From: Parabacteroides chongii
Lineage (GTDB): Bacteria > Bacteroidota > Bacteroidia > Bacteroidales > Tannerellaceae
NCBI RefSeq assembly: GCF_029581355.1
Contig: NZ_CP120849.1
Location: 3,380,501-3,444,500 of the forward strand
Reading direction: 5' to 3'
DNA length: 64,000 nucleotides
Numbering within the stretch: the first letter of the stretch is position 1; every line of letters begins with the position of its first letter. The position numbers and the translations under genes were made by a program. The notes beneath the pieces are model-generated. The model did not search any database, had not been told where the DNA came from, and saw only the letters and a list, made by a program, of their open reading frames with translations. This document shows positions 16,694-28,262 of this stretch, piece after piece.

Positions 16694-17677
16694 ATGAAAC
16701 AATTTGTAATGATGGCTATGGCGTTGTTCCTGTTGGCAAGCTGTCAGGAAACGCCCAAAGGTTATGTAATAAACGGAGTAGTGGAGAATATGCCTGACGG
16801 CAAGATCTATCTGAAATCTTTCCGCAATAAAATGTTCTTTGACGTGGATACCGCCGAGATTAAGGATGGGAAATTTACGTTCAAAGGTGAAGTAGACCAG
16901 CCTCTGTTGTATGGTCTGGCTACCGAGGATATGAATTATCCGGTACAACTCTTTGTTGAGAACGCTACTATGGACGTAACGATCGGTAATGACGGCGAGA
17001 CAATTATCGTGCAGAATTCTCCTGTTAATGTGATTTTCCAGGAGAACCAGAGTAAGGTCTTTGAGAACGGGTTCGATATCGATAGCCTGATTAGCAAATA
17101 TCCTGACTCACCGGCTGCAGCTTTCTATCTGTACCGGTATTTTACGTATCAGCTACCGCTGGATCAGTTGAAGGCTACTCGTTCCAAAATCTCTCCGGCT
17201 TTGGCTGACTGTCCTTATGTGAAGGATCTGGATGGTATCATCGGTCAATTGGAAAACGTACAGATCGGTAAGACGGCACCTGACTTCTCTTTACCGGATA
17301 CGGCTGGAGTGGCTGTTTCCTTGTCCGACTTCCGTGGTAAATATGTTCTGTTGGATTTCTGGGCATCCTGGTGTCCTCCTTGCCGTCGCGAGAATCCGAA
17401 TGTCGTGAAAGCATTCCAGGATTACAAGGATAAGAACTTCACGATCATCGGTATTTCCCTGGATAATAATAAAGATAAATGGCTGAAGGCCATCGCTGAT
17501 GATAACCTGACCTGGACGCATGTATCCGACCTGAAATACTGGGATTCGGAAATACCGGCCTTGTATGGTGTCCGTGGCATTCCGGCTAATGTCTTGCTGG
17601 ATCCTGACGGTGTGATCATAGCCAAGAATATCACAGGTGAAGAATTGCATAATACTTTAAAAGACGTAATCAAATAA
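16694..17677 (+). CDS. Thioredoxin-like lipoprotein with DUF4369 domain
   Basis: This 327-residue protein starts with a lipoprotein signal (MKQFVMMAMALFLLASCQ; Cys at about 17). Then comes a DUF4369-type beta domain (about 20-120, GYVINGVVENMPDGKIYLKS), a helical linker, and a thioredoxin/AhpC-TSA fold from about 195 with the redox centre WASWCPPCRRENP. ResA/TlpA-like proteins of this design reduce or move disulphides in the Bacteroidetes periplasm. The last part, VRGIPANVLLDPDGVI, is the cis-Pro loop. The gene is 2 bp before the next. Confidence 0.93.
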   Translation: MKQFVMMAMALFLLASCQETPKGYVINGVVENMPDGKIYLKSFRNKMFFDVDTAEIKDGKFTFKGEVDQPLLYGLATEDMNYPVQLFVENATMDVTIGNDGETIIVQNSPVNVIFQENQSKVFENGFDIDSLISKYPDSPAAAFYLYRYFTYQLPLDQLKATRSKISPALADCPYVKDLDGIIGQLENVQIGKTAPDFSLPDTAGVAVSLSDFRGKYVLLDFWASWCPPCRRENPNVVKAFQDYKDKNFTIIGISLDNNKDKWLKAIADDNLTWTHVSDLKYWDSEIPALYGVRGIPANVLLDPDGVIIAKNITGEELHNTLKDVIK

Positions 17678-17679
17678 GC

Positions 17680-18306
17680 ATGAAACGAAATCTGCTTATA
17701 TCCTTTTTCTGCCTTCTCTGCCTGTGGGTTTCCGCTGCGGAGAAGGTTGATTTTGATAAAGCCGTCCGTACGGCTGTCGAGCGGCAGATGCAGTTTTATC
17801 CGAAATCTACCTTGAAAGACCTGTATAAGAATTTCTTTCAGGATAAGTTCGGTCCCGGACATATTATCAGCGATACGACTGCTGCCGGAAATTATTTGCG
17901 CCGTGAAATGGCTTCTTATACGGAAACAGAAGGTGAACTGGCAGAGCCGACGGGTTGGGAAGGTAACTTCTACCGGGTAAACCTGTCCGTCATAAAGAAC
18001 GGGCAAATTCCTTACCAAACCTTTTTTGATGCTTTTGTCCGTAGCGTGAACGGAATCCGTCCTGTGACCGTTGCCGAATGGCAAAAAGAATGGAACCGGA
18101 TTGAAGCAATTATCCGTTCGATGAAGCTAACTTTGCCGGACTATGAAAGTGACAGGAAAGAGATCGACGACCGTTTGAACCGGGGTGAATATGTCGGTCA
18201 TCACAGTAAAGTGTTCGAAGAGACTTACTCTCCGCATTACCGTATCATCAGTAAAGATATTTTTGAACAAGAATTACAACCTTTAATACAATTGTCATCC
18301 AGGTAG
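17680..18306 (+). CDS. Conserved exported protein of unknown function
   Basis: A 208-residue protein with a signal peptide (MKRNLLISFFCLLCLWVSAAE). The mature part is mostly helical and charged, with the segment KDLYKNFFQDKFGPGHIISD and later GEYVGHHSKVFEETYSPHYRII. I know no family name for it. It begins 2 bp after the thioredoxin-like gene, so it is in the same transcript; a shared envelope role is a guess. Two conserved-looking His-containing motifs (GPGH and SPHYRI) could suggest an enzyme. Confidence 0.7.
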   Translation: MKRNLLISFFCLLCLWVSAAEKVDFDKAVRTAVERQMQFYPKSTLKDLYKNFFQDKFGPGHIISDTTAAGNYLRREMASYTETEGELAEPTGWEGNFYRVNLSVIKNGQIPYQTFFDAFVRSVNGIRPVTVAEWQKEWNRIEAIIRSMKLTLPDYESDRKEIDDRLNRGEYVGHHSKVFEETYSPHYRIISKDIFEQELQPLIQLSSR

Positions 18307-18355
18307 TTACAACAAACAAACCTCTCTTCTTGTTTTATTATTGAATAATAAATTG

Positions 18356-19225
18356 ATGAAGAAGGAGATGAGAATTGCAATCAGCGGTAATTCAGGTTTT
18401 ATAGGACGGCATCTGACGGAGTTTTTATCTGCCGGAGGAAATGTTGTTGTCCCTTTGAAACATTCGATGTTCCGTTCGAGGTCGGATGAGAAGCTGAGGC
18501 AAGCGTTGGCAGGATGTAATGTCGTGATCAATTTGGCGGGAGCTACTATCAATCAGCGCTGGACCCGGAAAGCCAAGCGTAAAATACTGAACAGCCGTAT
18601 TCATACGACCCGGCGACTGGTCTCGATCATTAATGAGATGGAGGTGAAGCCGGAAGTATTCATCTCTGCTTCTGCCGTAGGCGTTTATCCGGATAAGGGT
18701 ATTTATTCCGAGAGCAGTACGTCGGAGGGAACAGGTTTCCTGGCTGATGTATGCGTCCGTTGGGAAGATGAGGCACAGAAGCTGTCGAGAGATATCCGGC
18801 TGGTCATTGCACGTTTCGGGGTTGTTCTGGCAAAAGACGGAGGGGCGTTGCCTAAAATGTTATTGCCGTTCCGCTTCTTTGTCGGTGGAAAGATCGCTTC
18901 CGGAAAACAGGGATTCTCCTGGATACACATAGAAGATGTATTGCATGCCATCCAGTTTATTATCGATCATAAGGATTTATCAGGAGTCGTGAATCTCGTT
19001 GCTCCCCAGCCTTTGACGAACCGGGCTTTTACAAAAGCTACCGCTGAGGTGATGCATCGGCCGGCATGGCTGACTATTCCCCGGAAAGTTTTCCAATATG
19101 TATATGGGGAAGGCGCGGAGGTGATCACCAAAGGACAACAGGCTTATCCTGCCCGGCTACTTTCTGCCGGATATATATTTCGTTATTCGGATATACGCTT
19201 GGCTTTACATAGCTTCATGATGTAA
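18356..19225 (+). CDS. TIGR01777-type NAD(P)-binding epimerase (SDR family)
   Basis: An extended SDR of 289 residues. The cofactor motif ISGNSGFIGRHL is near residues 7-18, NLAGATINQRWT at about 60 is typical of TIGR01777, and SASAVGVYPD and WEDEA follow. GFSWIHIEDVLHAI at about 190 is the domain 2 mark, and the C-terminus contains the DUF1731-type region (PRKVFQYVYGEGAEVITKGQ). Members are cytosolic proteins linked to nucleotide-sugar metabolism or cell division; the activity is not known. Several starts are possible (TTG 18341, ATG 18356, ATG 18368); 18356 is a compromise, and MRIAISGN at 18368 would give the shortest typical form. Confidence 0.88.
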   Translation: MKKEMRIAISGNSGFIGRHLTEFLSAGGNVVVPLKHSMFRSRSDEKLRQALAGCNVVINLAGATINQRWTRKAKRKILNSRIHTTRRLVSIINEMEVKPEVFISASAVGVYPDKGIYSESSTSEGTGFLADVCVRWEDEAQKLSRDIRLVIARFGVVLAKDGGALPKMLLPFRFFVGGKIASGKQGFSWIHIEDVLHAIQFIIDHKDLSGVVNLVAPQPLTNRAFTKATAEVMHRPAWLTIPRKVFQYVYGEGAEVITKGQQAYPARLLSAGYIFRYSDIRLALHSFMM

Positions 19226-19306
19226 TCTTAAACTTTTGTTGTTTGAATGTATCTTGTTTCTTCATTGACGAGGCTTTGCTTTACATTGTTGATGCGGTAA
19301 ATAAAA

Positions 19307-19345
19307 AAGCGATCCCCGTTCATTTGGAGATCGCTTTCTTTTATG
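19307..19345. terminator. Bidirectional terminator between epimerase and GH2 genes
   Basis: AAAGCGATCCCC pairs with GGAGATCGCTTT (one mismatch), flanked by A-rich and T-rich runs on the two sides, and sits between convergent genes. Confidence 0.8.
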
Positions 19346-19358
19346 TATTGGCACTTAT

Positions 19359-22745
<3,387 letters not shown>

Positions 22746-22837
22746 TTATTTAGGTTGGTAGTATCTTATTGAAAAATGGGAGGCAGGTAATTATGTGCAT
22801 ATACCAATTACCAGTCTCCCATTTTAAGTGTTGTTTT

Positions 22838-23392
22838 TTATTTAGCAGCGTAGAAAGAGTAGCCTTCAACTACCTGACGGAATGCCAGAACGCCTGCCTG
22901 ATTCAATTCAACGTTCATTTCCTTACCGTCCGGCAAATACATGACAACTTCGTCATTGTCGGTGAACTTTAACAGCTTAGTTGCTTCACCGTCAGCTTCT
23001 ACGCTCCAACTCTTGTCTGTCTCGTCGAATACAAGGTCGATTGCTTTTTCTTCACCTTCTTTTTGGATATGATATCCGTCTTTCTTGGTTTCAACAGTGT
23101 ATACACCGTCTTTTCCGTTGATTGTCTTTACGGTTCCTGCATCTGCAACAGGATTGTTTCCGCTCCAAAATTCGATAGAGTTCAGAACCAGTATATCTGC
23201 AAGAGCAGAGATTTCATAAACGGGGACAATCCAGAAAGCGACAAATACCAATTCGTTGACGAACTTACTGTCGATATTTCTGTTCCAGTCCAGGAGTTTG
23301 TTTGTCAGTCCGAATGATCCGATGCAAGATGAAAATAGAACACTGCTGGCCAAGGTTGTAGCCACTAATAATGTTAAACTTTTTTTCTTCAT
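22838..23392 (-). CDS. DUF3332 family lipoprotein
   Basis: A 184-residue protein with a lipoprotein signal (MKKKSLTLLVATTLASSVLFSSC; Cys at about 23). The first conserved part, IGSFGLTNKLLDWNRNIDSKFVNELVFVAFWIVPVYEISAL, matches DUF3332, followed by a small beta-rich C-terminal domain with repeats like DGYHIQKEGEEKAIDLVFD. The function is unknown. It sits between the heme-motif lipoprotein gene and the beta-galactosidase gene on the same strand. A protein of this family is not usual in polysaccharide loci, so it may belong to its own transcript. Confidence 0.85.
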   Translation of the reverse strand: MKKKSLTLLVATTLASSVLFSSCIGSFGLTNKLLDWNRNIDSKFVNELVFVAFWIVPVYEISALADILVLNSIEFWSGNNPVADAGTVKTINGKDGVYTVETKKDGYHIQKEGEEKAIDLVFDETDKSWSVEADGEATKLLKFTDNDEVVMYLPDGKEMNVELNQAGVLAFRQVVEGYSFYAAK

Positions 23393-23443
23393 GAGTGATA
23401 TAATGTTAATAGTTATTTGGCTACGAAGATAATAATAATTTGT

Positions 23444-24925
23444 TTATTTGCTTACTGTTCTTTTATTATTTCGGCTTGCGGTAATCAGCTCATCCCCGTT
23501 TTTTACAGGTGCGGTGAGCAGTTCGGGCAAGTTGAATGTACGGGTGAAAGTGAGGTAAAAATCCGGGTCTTGCTGAGGCAGGACGAACGGCTTGCCGGCT
23601 GTACCCGTTTGAGAGTCGAACTTCGCGATATAGGGATGTGCCCACAGACCGTCCATCCGCTTGCTGCTGAACACGAACCATTCGCCGGTAGACGACCAGG
23701 TGTGGAAGCTCTCTACATCCGCACTGTTTACCTCTTTCATATTGCGTATTTCGTTGCTTTCCAGGTTTAACAGATACAGTTCGCTTTCCGGATGCCAAAT
23801 GGAAAAATTTCCATAATTGGAACAGGTGAACATCAGATATTTGCCGTCCGGCGAAATCCGGGGGAAGGAGACGCTTTTCCCTTTTTCGGAAGCCGGATAG
23901 ATGCATTCCGGCGTGCCGAAAGTGGCTTTTTCCGGGTCAAAGGCAATGCGGTAAAGATCATATCTGATACTGTCCAGAGGCGTTTGCGGATCGACTGCCT
24001 TACTTCGGCAGAAATAGAGCATATTACCATCGGGGTTCCAGGAGGGGAATGTCTCCATCCATTCTTCTCCATAGATGGCGGGTGAGGTGAGCAACCGGTT
24101 GGTTTCCGTGTCCAGCACGATTATATCCGATTCTAGGTCGGATACTTCAACAGCTTTGGGACCGGTTGAGTGGATGAATTGTTGGATTTCGTTGACGGAG
24201 AAGGCTAGATAGCGTCCTGTCGGATGCCAGGCGGCATATGTCCCGCCGTTTTTCATGTCCGGTGTCTTGATGTCCAGTCGGCTGGTCTGTCCCTGGCGGT
24301 GTATCAGCGTGCCGCCTACTGCTCCTCGGATATGTATCATCATGGTCTCCGGATTGTTTTGGCAGAAGGTATGGCAGTTCAGGCAACCCTTTTCGACCGA
24401 CTGGTTTTCAATTAGCGGAGTTTCCTTGTAAGTGGTCAGGTCGCGCTGGTAGATACCCATTTCGTTCCAAAGCTCATAGCCCGGATAGATAAGTCGGTAC
24501 ATCAGATAAGGATCGATGGGAGAGGAGGATATAATGTTTGTAATCTCCGGAAATTGTATCCATTTTCCGTTCTGAAGGATACAAATGCGAATATAGATGC
24601 TACTGCCGGCAGCCTGTTTGAGCAGCTTTTCCCATTTGTCGGGCGGAAGGATGACGGAAGAGGCCTGGCTACGGACGGTGATGAATGTCCGGTTGCCGCT
24701 CCCGATTTCGGTGTAATAGGCTTCTCCCTCTTCCGTGATTCTGAAATTGGGCGGTGCGATGTTGCATGGGAAGGTGACTCCGGTATAGTCGGGAAATAGT
24801 GCCACCGGTTTGTTGGATTGTGCATTCGGCGTGATAGCTGAATGGCTGCAACTACACATCATACTTTGCAGCAGGATGGCAATCAGCAGATAATGTATAG
24901 ATTGTATAAGGCTCATCTTGTTCAT
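23444..24925 (-). CDS. TolB-like PD40 beta-propeller lipoprotein with a c-type heme motif
   Basis: A 493-residue predicted lipoprotein (signal ending LLQSMMCSCS). A segment with one CxxCH heme-attachment motif, VEKGCLNCHTFCQ, lies at about residues 176-188. After that are TolB/WD40-like propeller blades (GGTYAAWHPTGRYLAFSVNE, FPSWNPDGNMLYFCRSKA, SFPRISPDGKYLMFTCSNYG, FHTWSSTGEWFVFSSKR). Such proteins are often annotated as cytochrome c biosynthesis proteins in Bacteroides, but the sequence suggests a heme-bearing propeller instead. Its start overlaps the end of the DUF6057-like gene by 4 bases, so translation is coupled. The redox role is inference. Confidence 0.82.
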   Translation of the reverse strand: MNKMSLIQSIHYLLIAILLQSMMCSCSHSAITPNAQSNKPVALFPDYTGVTFPCNIAPPNFRITEEGEAYYTEIGSGNRTFITVRSQASSVILPPDKWEKLLKQAAGSSIYIRICILQNGKWIQFPEITNIISSSPIDPYLMYRLIYPGYELWNEMGIYQRDLTTYKETPLIENQSVEKGCLNCHTFCQNNPETMMIHIRGAVGGTLIHRQGQTSRLDIKTPDMKNGGTYAAWHPTGRYLAFSVNEIQQFIHSTGPKAVEVSDLESDIIVLDTETNRLLTSPAIYGEEWMETFPSWNPDGNMLYFCRSKAVDPQTPLDSIRYDLYRIAFDPEKATFGTPECIYPASEKGKSVSFPRISPDGKYLMFTCSNYGNFSIWHPESELYLLNLESNEIRNMKEVNSADVESFHTWSSTGEWFVFSSKRMDGLWAHPYIAKFDSQTGTAGKPFVLPQQDPDFYLTFTRTFNLPELLTAPVKNGDELITASRNNKRTVSK

Positions 24926-26481
24926 TTGTCTATTATTTTATTACCATGCGGGCTGATATAGTGGAGGTAATACCAATAAGTATTGCCAAACTGTCTTTTC
25001 AGTTCTTTCAGATCGTTCCGCTGGTGGAGTGAGTAATATCTTTTGAATTTTTCTTCCGTCTCCGGACGTATGGTGAATCCGCATTTTTGGAAAGTTTCTT
25101 CATCCGTTCCCAAGCGATAGATATAAAGAGCCTCTTCGTATATACGCGGTAGGTCGGGATAGTTGAAAGCGTGTATCTTGTCCAGGTTTTCTACAAAACG
25201 TATCAACCGGTTACTGAGCAGCAGGTCGCTCATCAGGTATTCGAAAGCCATCCGGTTGGTCGAATCGCGGTAGCTTAAATAATAGAGTTCAGGCAGGATA
25301 TTGAATACGTTGGAGAAGCGTACCGGCTCGTTCGTGTCATGAGGCAATGCTTTGAGTCCCGCTAGTTTGCCGGATGAAACCTGCTGTTCCAGTTCTTCTG
25401 CCTGCTTGCGGTAGAAGAGCGACTGTCGGAGTTGGCGGATAAACTTCATGGCTACTTTGGGGCGTTGGTTCACAATGTTATAGCGGGTCAGGTTGATCAG
25501 ATGAGGGGCTGTCTCACCGAATACGACCATCGCTTCAAACTCCCAGCGGTGTGCCTCGTTGATATGTCCCAGTTGCTCATACAGATAATGGCCGTATTCA
25601 CTTTGGCGGCTGTCGCTTTTCCAGGGTAGATAAAGGGATTCCGCTCCCAGGGTCTGTTGTATTTCGAACAGGTCGTATGGCATTCTGCCGGTATGATAGA
25701 GTGCCATATTATAGAAGTACAGGACGAGCTGGTTATTCCCCCGATAGCGGCGGCAGCAGTCCATCACCTTTTCCCATTCTCCGGCTTTCAGATATATTTC
25801 AGCTTCGATAATGCGTCGTTCGCGCATATTGTAAGAGGTCACGAAGAAATAAAATGTCGTGCCGGCATAGATGATCAGGCAAACGGTCATGACCGACAGT
25901 TGCATGATTTTCTTTGCTATATAACGATCGGTCAATAAGGCGAATGCCGACGAAACAGCCAGATAGCCCAATGCTACGACCGGATATTTCCATCCACAAA
26001 TGAAATACAACACGATGACGGCCATCGCCACCCATAAATATCTCCACCGCCGGTTGCGAATCAGACTGACCGGATAGAAAAGCAATAGGCAAAATACCAG
26101 ACCGACCGAATGCGTCAGTGGAAAATCAATCGACACATGCCGCACCAATAAATAAAGCGGCAACAGTAGTCCGGAGAAGAACAAATCTTGTTTTTGTATT
26201 AGATTTTTAACAGTAAGCGTATTTAACAGGAAAGGAAGGGATAATAGTAGCGCAAAGACCAGTTTGCCGATATGCGTCAGGTAAAAAAACTGAATACAGA
26301 AATCGGTCAGATAGTCCAACAGCTGACCTGGATGGGAGAGGTGTTTTTCCAGATAAGCCTGGTTAAAAAGAAATAGATGATGCTGTTCATGATAATAAGG
26401 AATATGAAACATGGGTCCTTCCAGTAAAAGGAAACAGATAAAAAGCTGCAGGCTGAAAATGATATATTGGATATACTTCAT
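24922..26481 (-). CDS. Multi-pass membrane protein with helical repeat tail (DUF6057-like)
   Basis: A 519-residue protein. The N-terminal half (about 1-215) has some seven hydrophobic segments, and the second half is a soluble helical region with TPR-like repeats (YLKAGEWEKVMDCCRRYRGN, HLINLTRYNIVNQRPKVAMK). The N-terminal layout resembles DUF6057, a Bacteroidetes family of unknown role; I am not certain of the family number. It ends overlapping the heme-motif lipoprotein start, so the two probably work together. It lies 100 bp after susD, with a hairpin between. Confidence 0.75.
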   Translation of the reverse strand: MKYIQYIIFSLQLFICFLLLEGPMFHIPYYHEQHHLFLFNQAYLEKHLSHPGQLLDYLTDFCIQFFYLTHIGKLVFALLLSLPFLLNTLTVKNLIQKQDLFFSGLLLPLYLLVRHVSIDFPLTHSVGLVFCLLLFYPVSLIRNRRWRYLWVAMAVIVLYFICGWKYPVVALGYLAVSSAFALLTDRYIAKKIMQLSVMTVCLIIYAGTTFYFFVTSYNMRERRIIEAEIYLKAGEWEKVMDCCRRYRGNNQLVLYFYNMALYHTGRMPYDLFEIQQTLGAESLYLPWKSDSRQSEYGHYLYEQLGHINEAHRWEFEAMVVFGETAPHLINLTRYNIVNQRPKVAMKFIRQLRQSLFYRKQAEELEQQVSSGKLAGLKALPHDTNEPVRFSNVFNILPELYYLSYRDSTNRMAFEYLMSDLLLSNRLIRFVENLDKIHAFNYPDLPRIYEEALYIYRLGTDEETFQKCGFTIRPETEEKFKRYYSLHQRNDLKELKRQFGNTYWYYLHYISPHGNKIIDK

Positions 26482-26510
26482 TTTGTACGAGGTTATTTAA
26501 AGGAAGGAAA

Positions 26511-26552
26511 GAGGTTGTGTCAAACCCGGGAGAGAGTTTGACACACCTCTTG
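26511..26552 (-). terminator. Hairpin after susD
   Basis: GAGGTTGTGTCAAAC and GTTTGACACACCTC pair (one mismatch) around a 10-base loop. On the minus strand it is followed by T/C-rich sequence. It may weaken readthrough from susCD into the following genes. Confidence 0.65.
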
Positions 26553-26580
26553 CAGATGTATTATAGATCTAAAATAAGGA

Positions 26581-28239
26581 TCACTTTGTCGGATAACCCG
26601 GATTCTGAATCAACGCCTTGTTCAAGTCGATTTCAGTCTGCGGTATCGGATACAGATAGTTATGCTCTTCATACTTGCTGCCGGTCAGCTTGATGTTTTC
26701 GCCTTGATATAAAATACATCTCTTACCTTCATCTTCTGCCGGAGCATTCGGATCGTCAACAATTGTGTATTTCATACCCAGGAACGGAGCGTTCAGCACT
26801 TCGTTGGCGATGCCCCAGCGGCGGATGTCCCACTGGCGTTTGCCTCCTTCCATCGCAAATTCAACACGCCATTCGTTGCGGATACGCTGACGTAGTGCAT
26901 CCTGTGTGCCGCAATAGGTCGGTTTGCTGGCATCCGTGTTTTGCAGATCCGGCATACCGACACGGCGGCGTACCTGGTTGACAGCGTCGAAGGCAGAAGC
27001 ATCCAGTCCTGTCACTTCATTTTTAGCTTCGGCGTATGTCAGCAATACTTCCGCATAGCGGATGACATGCCAGTCTTTTCCCATATCCCAACCATCAGAT
27101 GACGGGTCGATGCTCGGATCCAGATATTTCTGGTTATAATAACCGGTTGCCGTAGCGTCATTATGCTGTGCGACACCTGTATTACCGCTTGATTTCATCG
27201 GAGCAGTCTTGATGGTTACGCCATACATCTCTTCGCCGTCGTGCAATACGCAAACTTCCAGACGCGGGTCACGATTTGTAAATGGATCTGTTTCGTCATA
27301 CAAAGGAGAAGTGGTGATAGGCGCTCCGTCTGTACATTCGAAAGCATCTACCAGGCTCTGAGTCGGGTTGATACCGCCCCATCCCTTTGTCGGGAAACAT
27401 CCCCAACCAATGATGTAGTTAGTCAGCGTAGGTGCGTTGAACTGGCGAACTAAAATGGCTTCTTTGCAAGCTTCCTGTTCTTCCCAGAATAATTTGGCAT
27501 ACTGTCCGGTATTAGCCGCGTCAAACAGTTCATATTCTCCGGAATCCATTACCGCTTTAGCAGCATCGGCTGCTGTGTCATAATGTTTGAAATAAAGGGC
27601 TGCACGTGCTTTCATGGCATTGGCTGCTCCTTTAGTAGCACGTCCGTAGTCGCTGCTGCCCCATTGTGCAGGCAGATGGGCGATAGCGTAATCGAAGTCT
27701 TCCATGACTTTGTCATACACTTCTTCCACCGGTGTGCGGGTGATTTCACCCATTTCTTTCAGATCGAGCGGCTGGTCCACGTAGGGAACTCCACCGTAAC
27801 TCTGAATCAGTCCGAAGTAAAGATACCCACGCAGGAAACGGGCTTCCCCAATGGTTGCTTCTTTGTCTGCCTGGTCGTAATCGGGAATATCTTCGATTTT
27901 ATTAATCAAGACGTTGCAGGCGCGAATAGCCTTGTAGTCGCCACTCCATCCCATATCGGCCGGGTCGTAGATACCTTTGGATACGTTACCGGCTGCCCAT
28001 TTGATACCATGAACGGCGTTGTCGGAGTTGATGTCGCTATCAATATCTCCTGTATCACCTCCGGGCAATGTCTGACGATACACATCGGCGATAAACATTT
28101 TAGCATCTTCCGGTGTTTTCCAGAAGCTGCCGTCAGACAATTCGTCATCCGGAATACGATCCAGGAAGTCGCTACAAGAACTGAAACTCAAAAGTGTTGT
28201 AGCTAGAATTGCTGTTATATAGATAAATTTCTTTTTCAT
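26581..28239 (-). CDS. SusD/RagB-family nutrient-binding lipoprotein
   Basis: A 552-residue outer-membrane lipoprotein. The signal ends SFSSCSDFLDRIPDDEL (Cys at about 22, typical SusD start). The RagB/SusD fold of helical TPR units contains RFLRGYLYFGLIQSYGGVPYVD and a GRATKGAANAMKARAALYFKHYDT segment, and the conserved end has RWGIANEVLN and YLYPIPQTEIDLNKALIQNPGYP. It captures glycan at the cell surface and forms the lid on the partner SusC. It lies 23 bp downstream of susC. The sugar cannot be read. Confidence 0.96.
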   Translation of the reverse strand: MKKKFIYITAILATTLLSFSSCSDFLDRIPDDELSDGSFWKTPEDAKMFIADVYRQTLPGGDTGDIDSDINSDNAVHGIKWAAGNVSKGIYDPADMGWSGDYKAIRACNVLINKIEDIPDYDQADKEATIGEARFLRGYLYFGLIQSYGGVPYVDQPLDLKEMGEITRTPVEEVYDKVMEDFDYAIAHLPAQWGSSDYGRATKGAANAMKARAALYFKHYDTAADAAKAVMDSGEYELFDAANTGQYAKLFWEEQEACKEAILVRQFNAPTLTNYIIGWGCFPTKGWGGINPTQSLVDAFECTDGAPITTSPLYDETDPFTNRDPRLEVCVLHDGEEMYGVTIKTAPMKSSGNTGVAQHNDATATGYYNQKYLDPSIDPSSDGWDMGKDWHVIRYAEVLLTYAEAKNEVTGLDASAFDAVNQVRRRVGMPDLQNTDASKPTYCGTQDALRQRIRNEWRVEFAMEGGKRQWDIRRWGIANEVLNAPFLGMKYTIVDDPNAPAEDEGKRCILYQGENIKLTGSKYEEHNYLYPIPQTEIDLNKALIQNPGYPTK

Positions 28240-28262
28240 ATTTCTGATTTATAATCTGTTAT

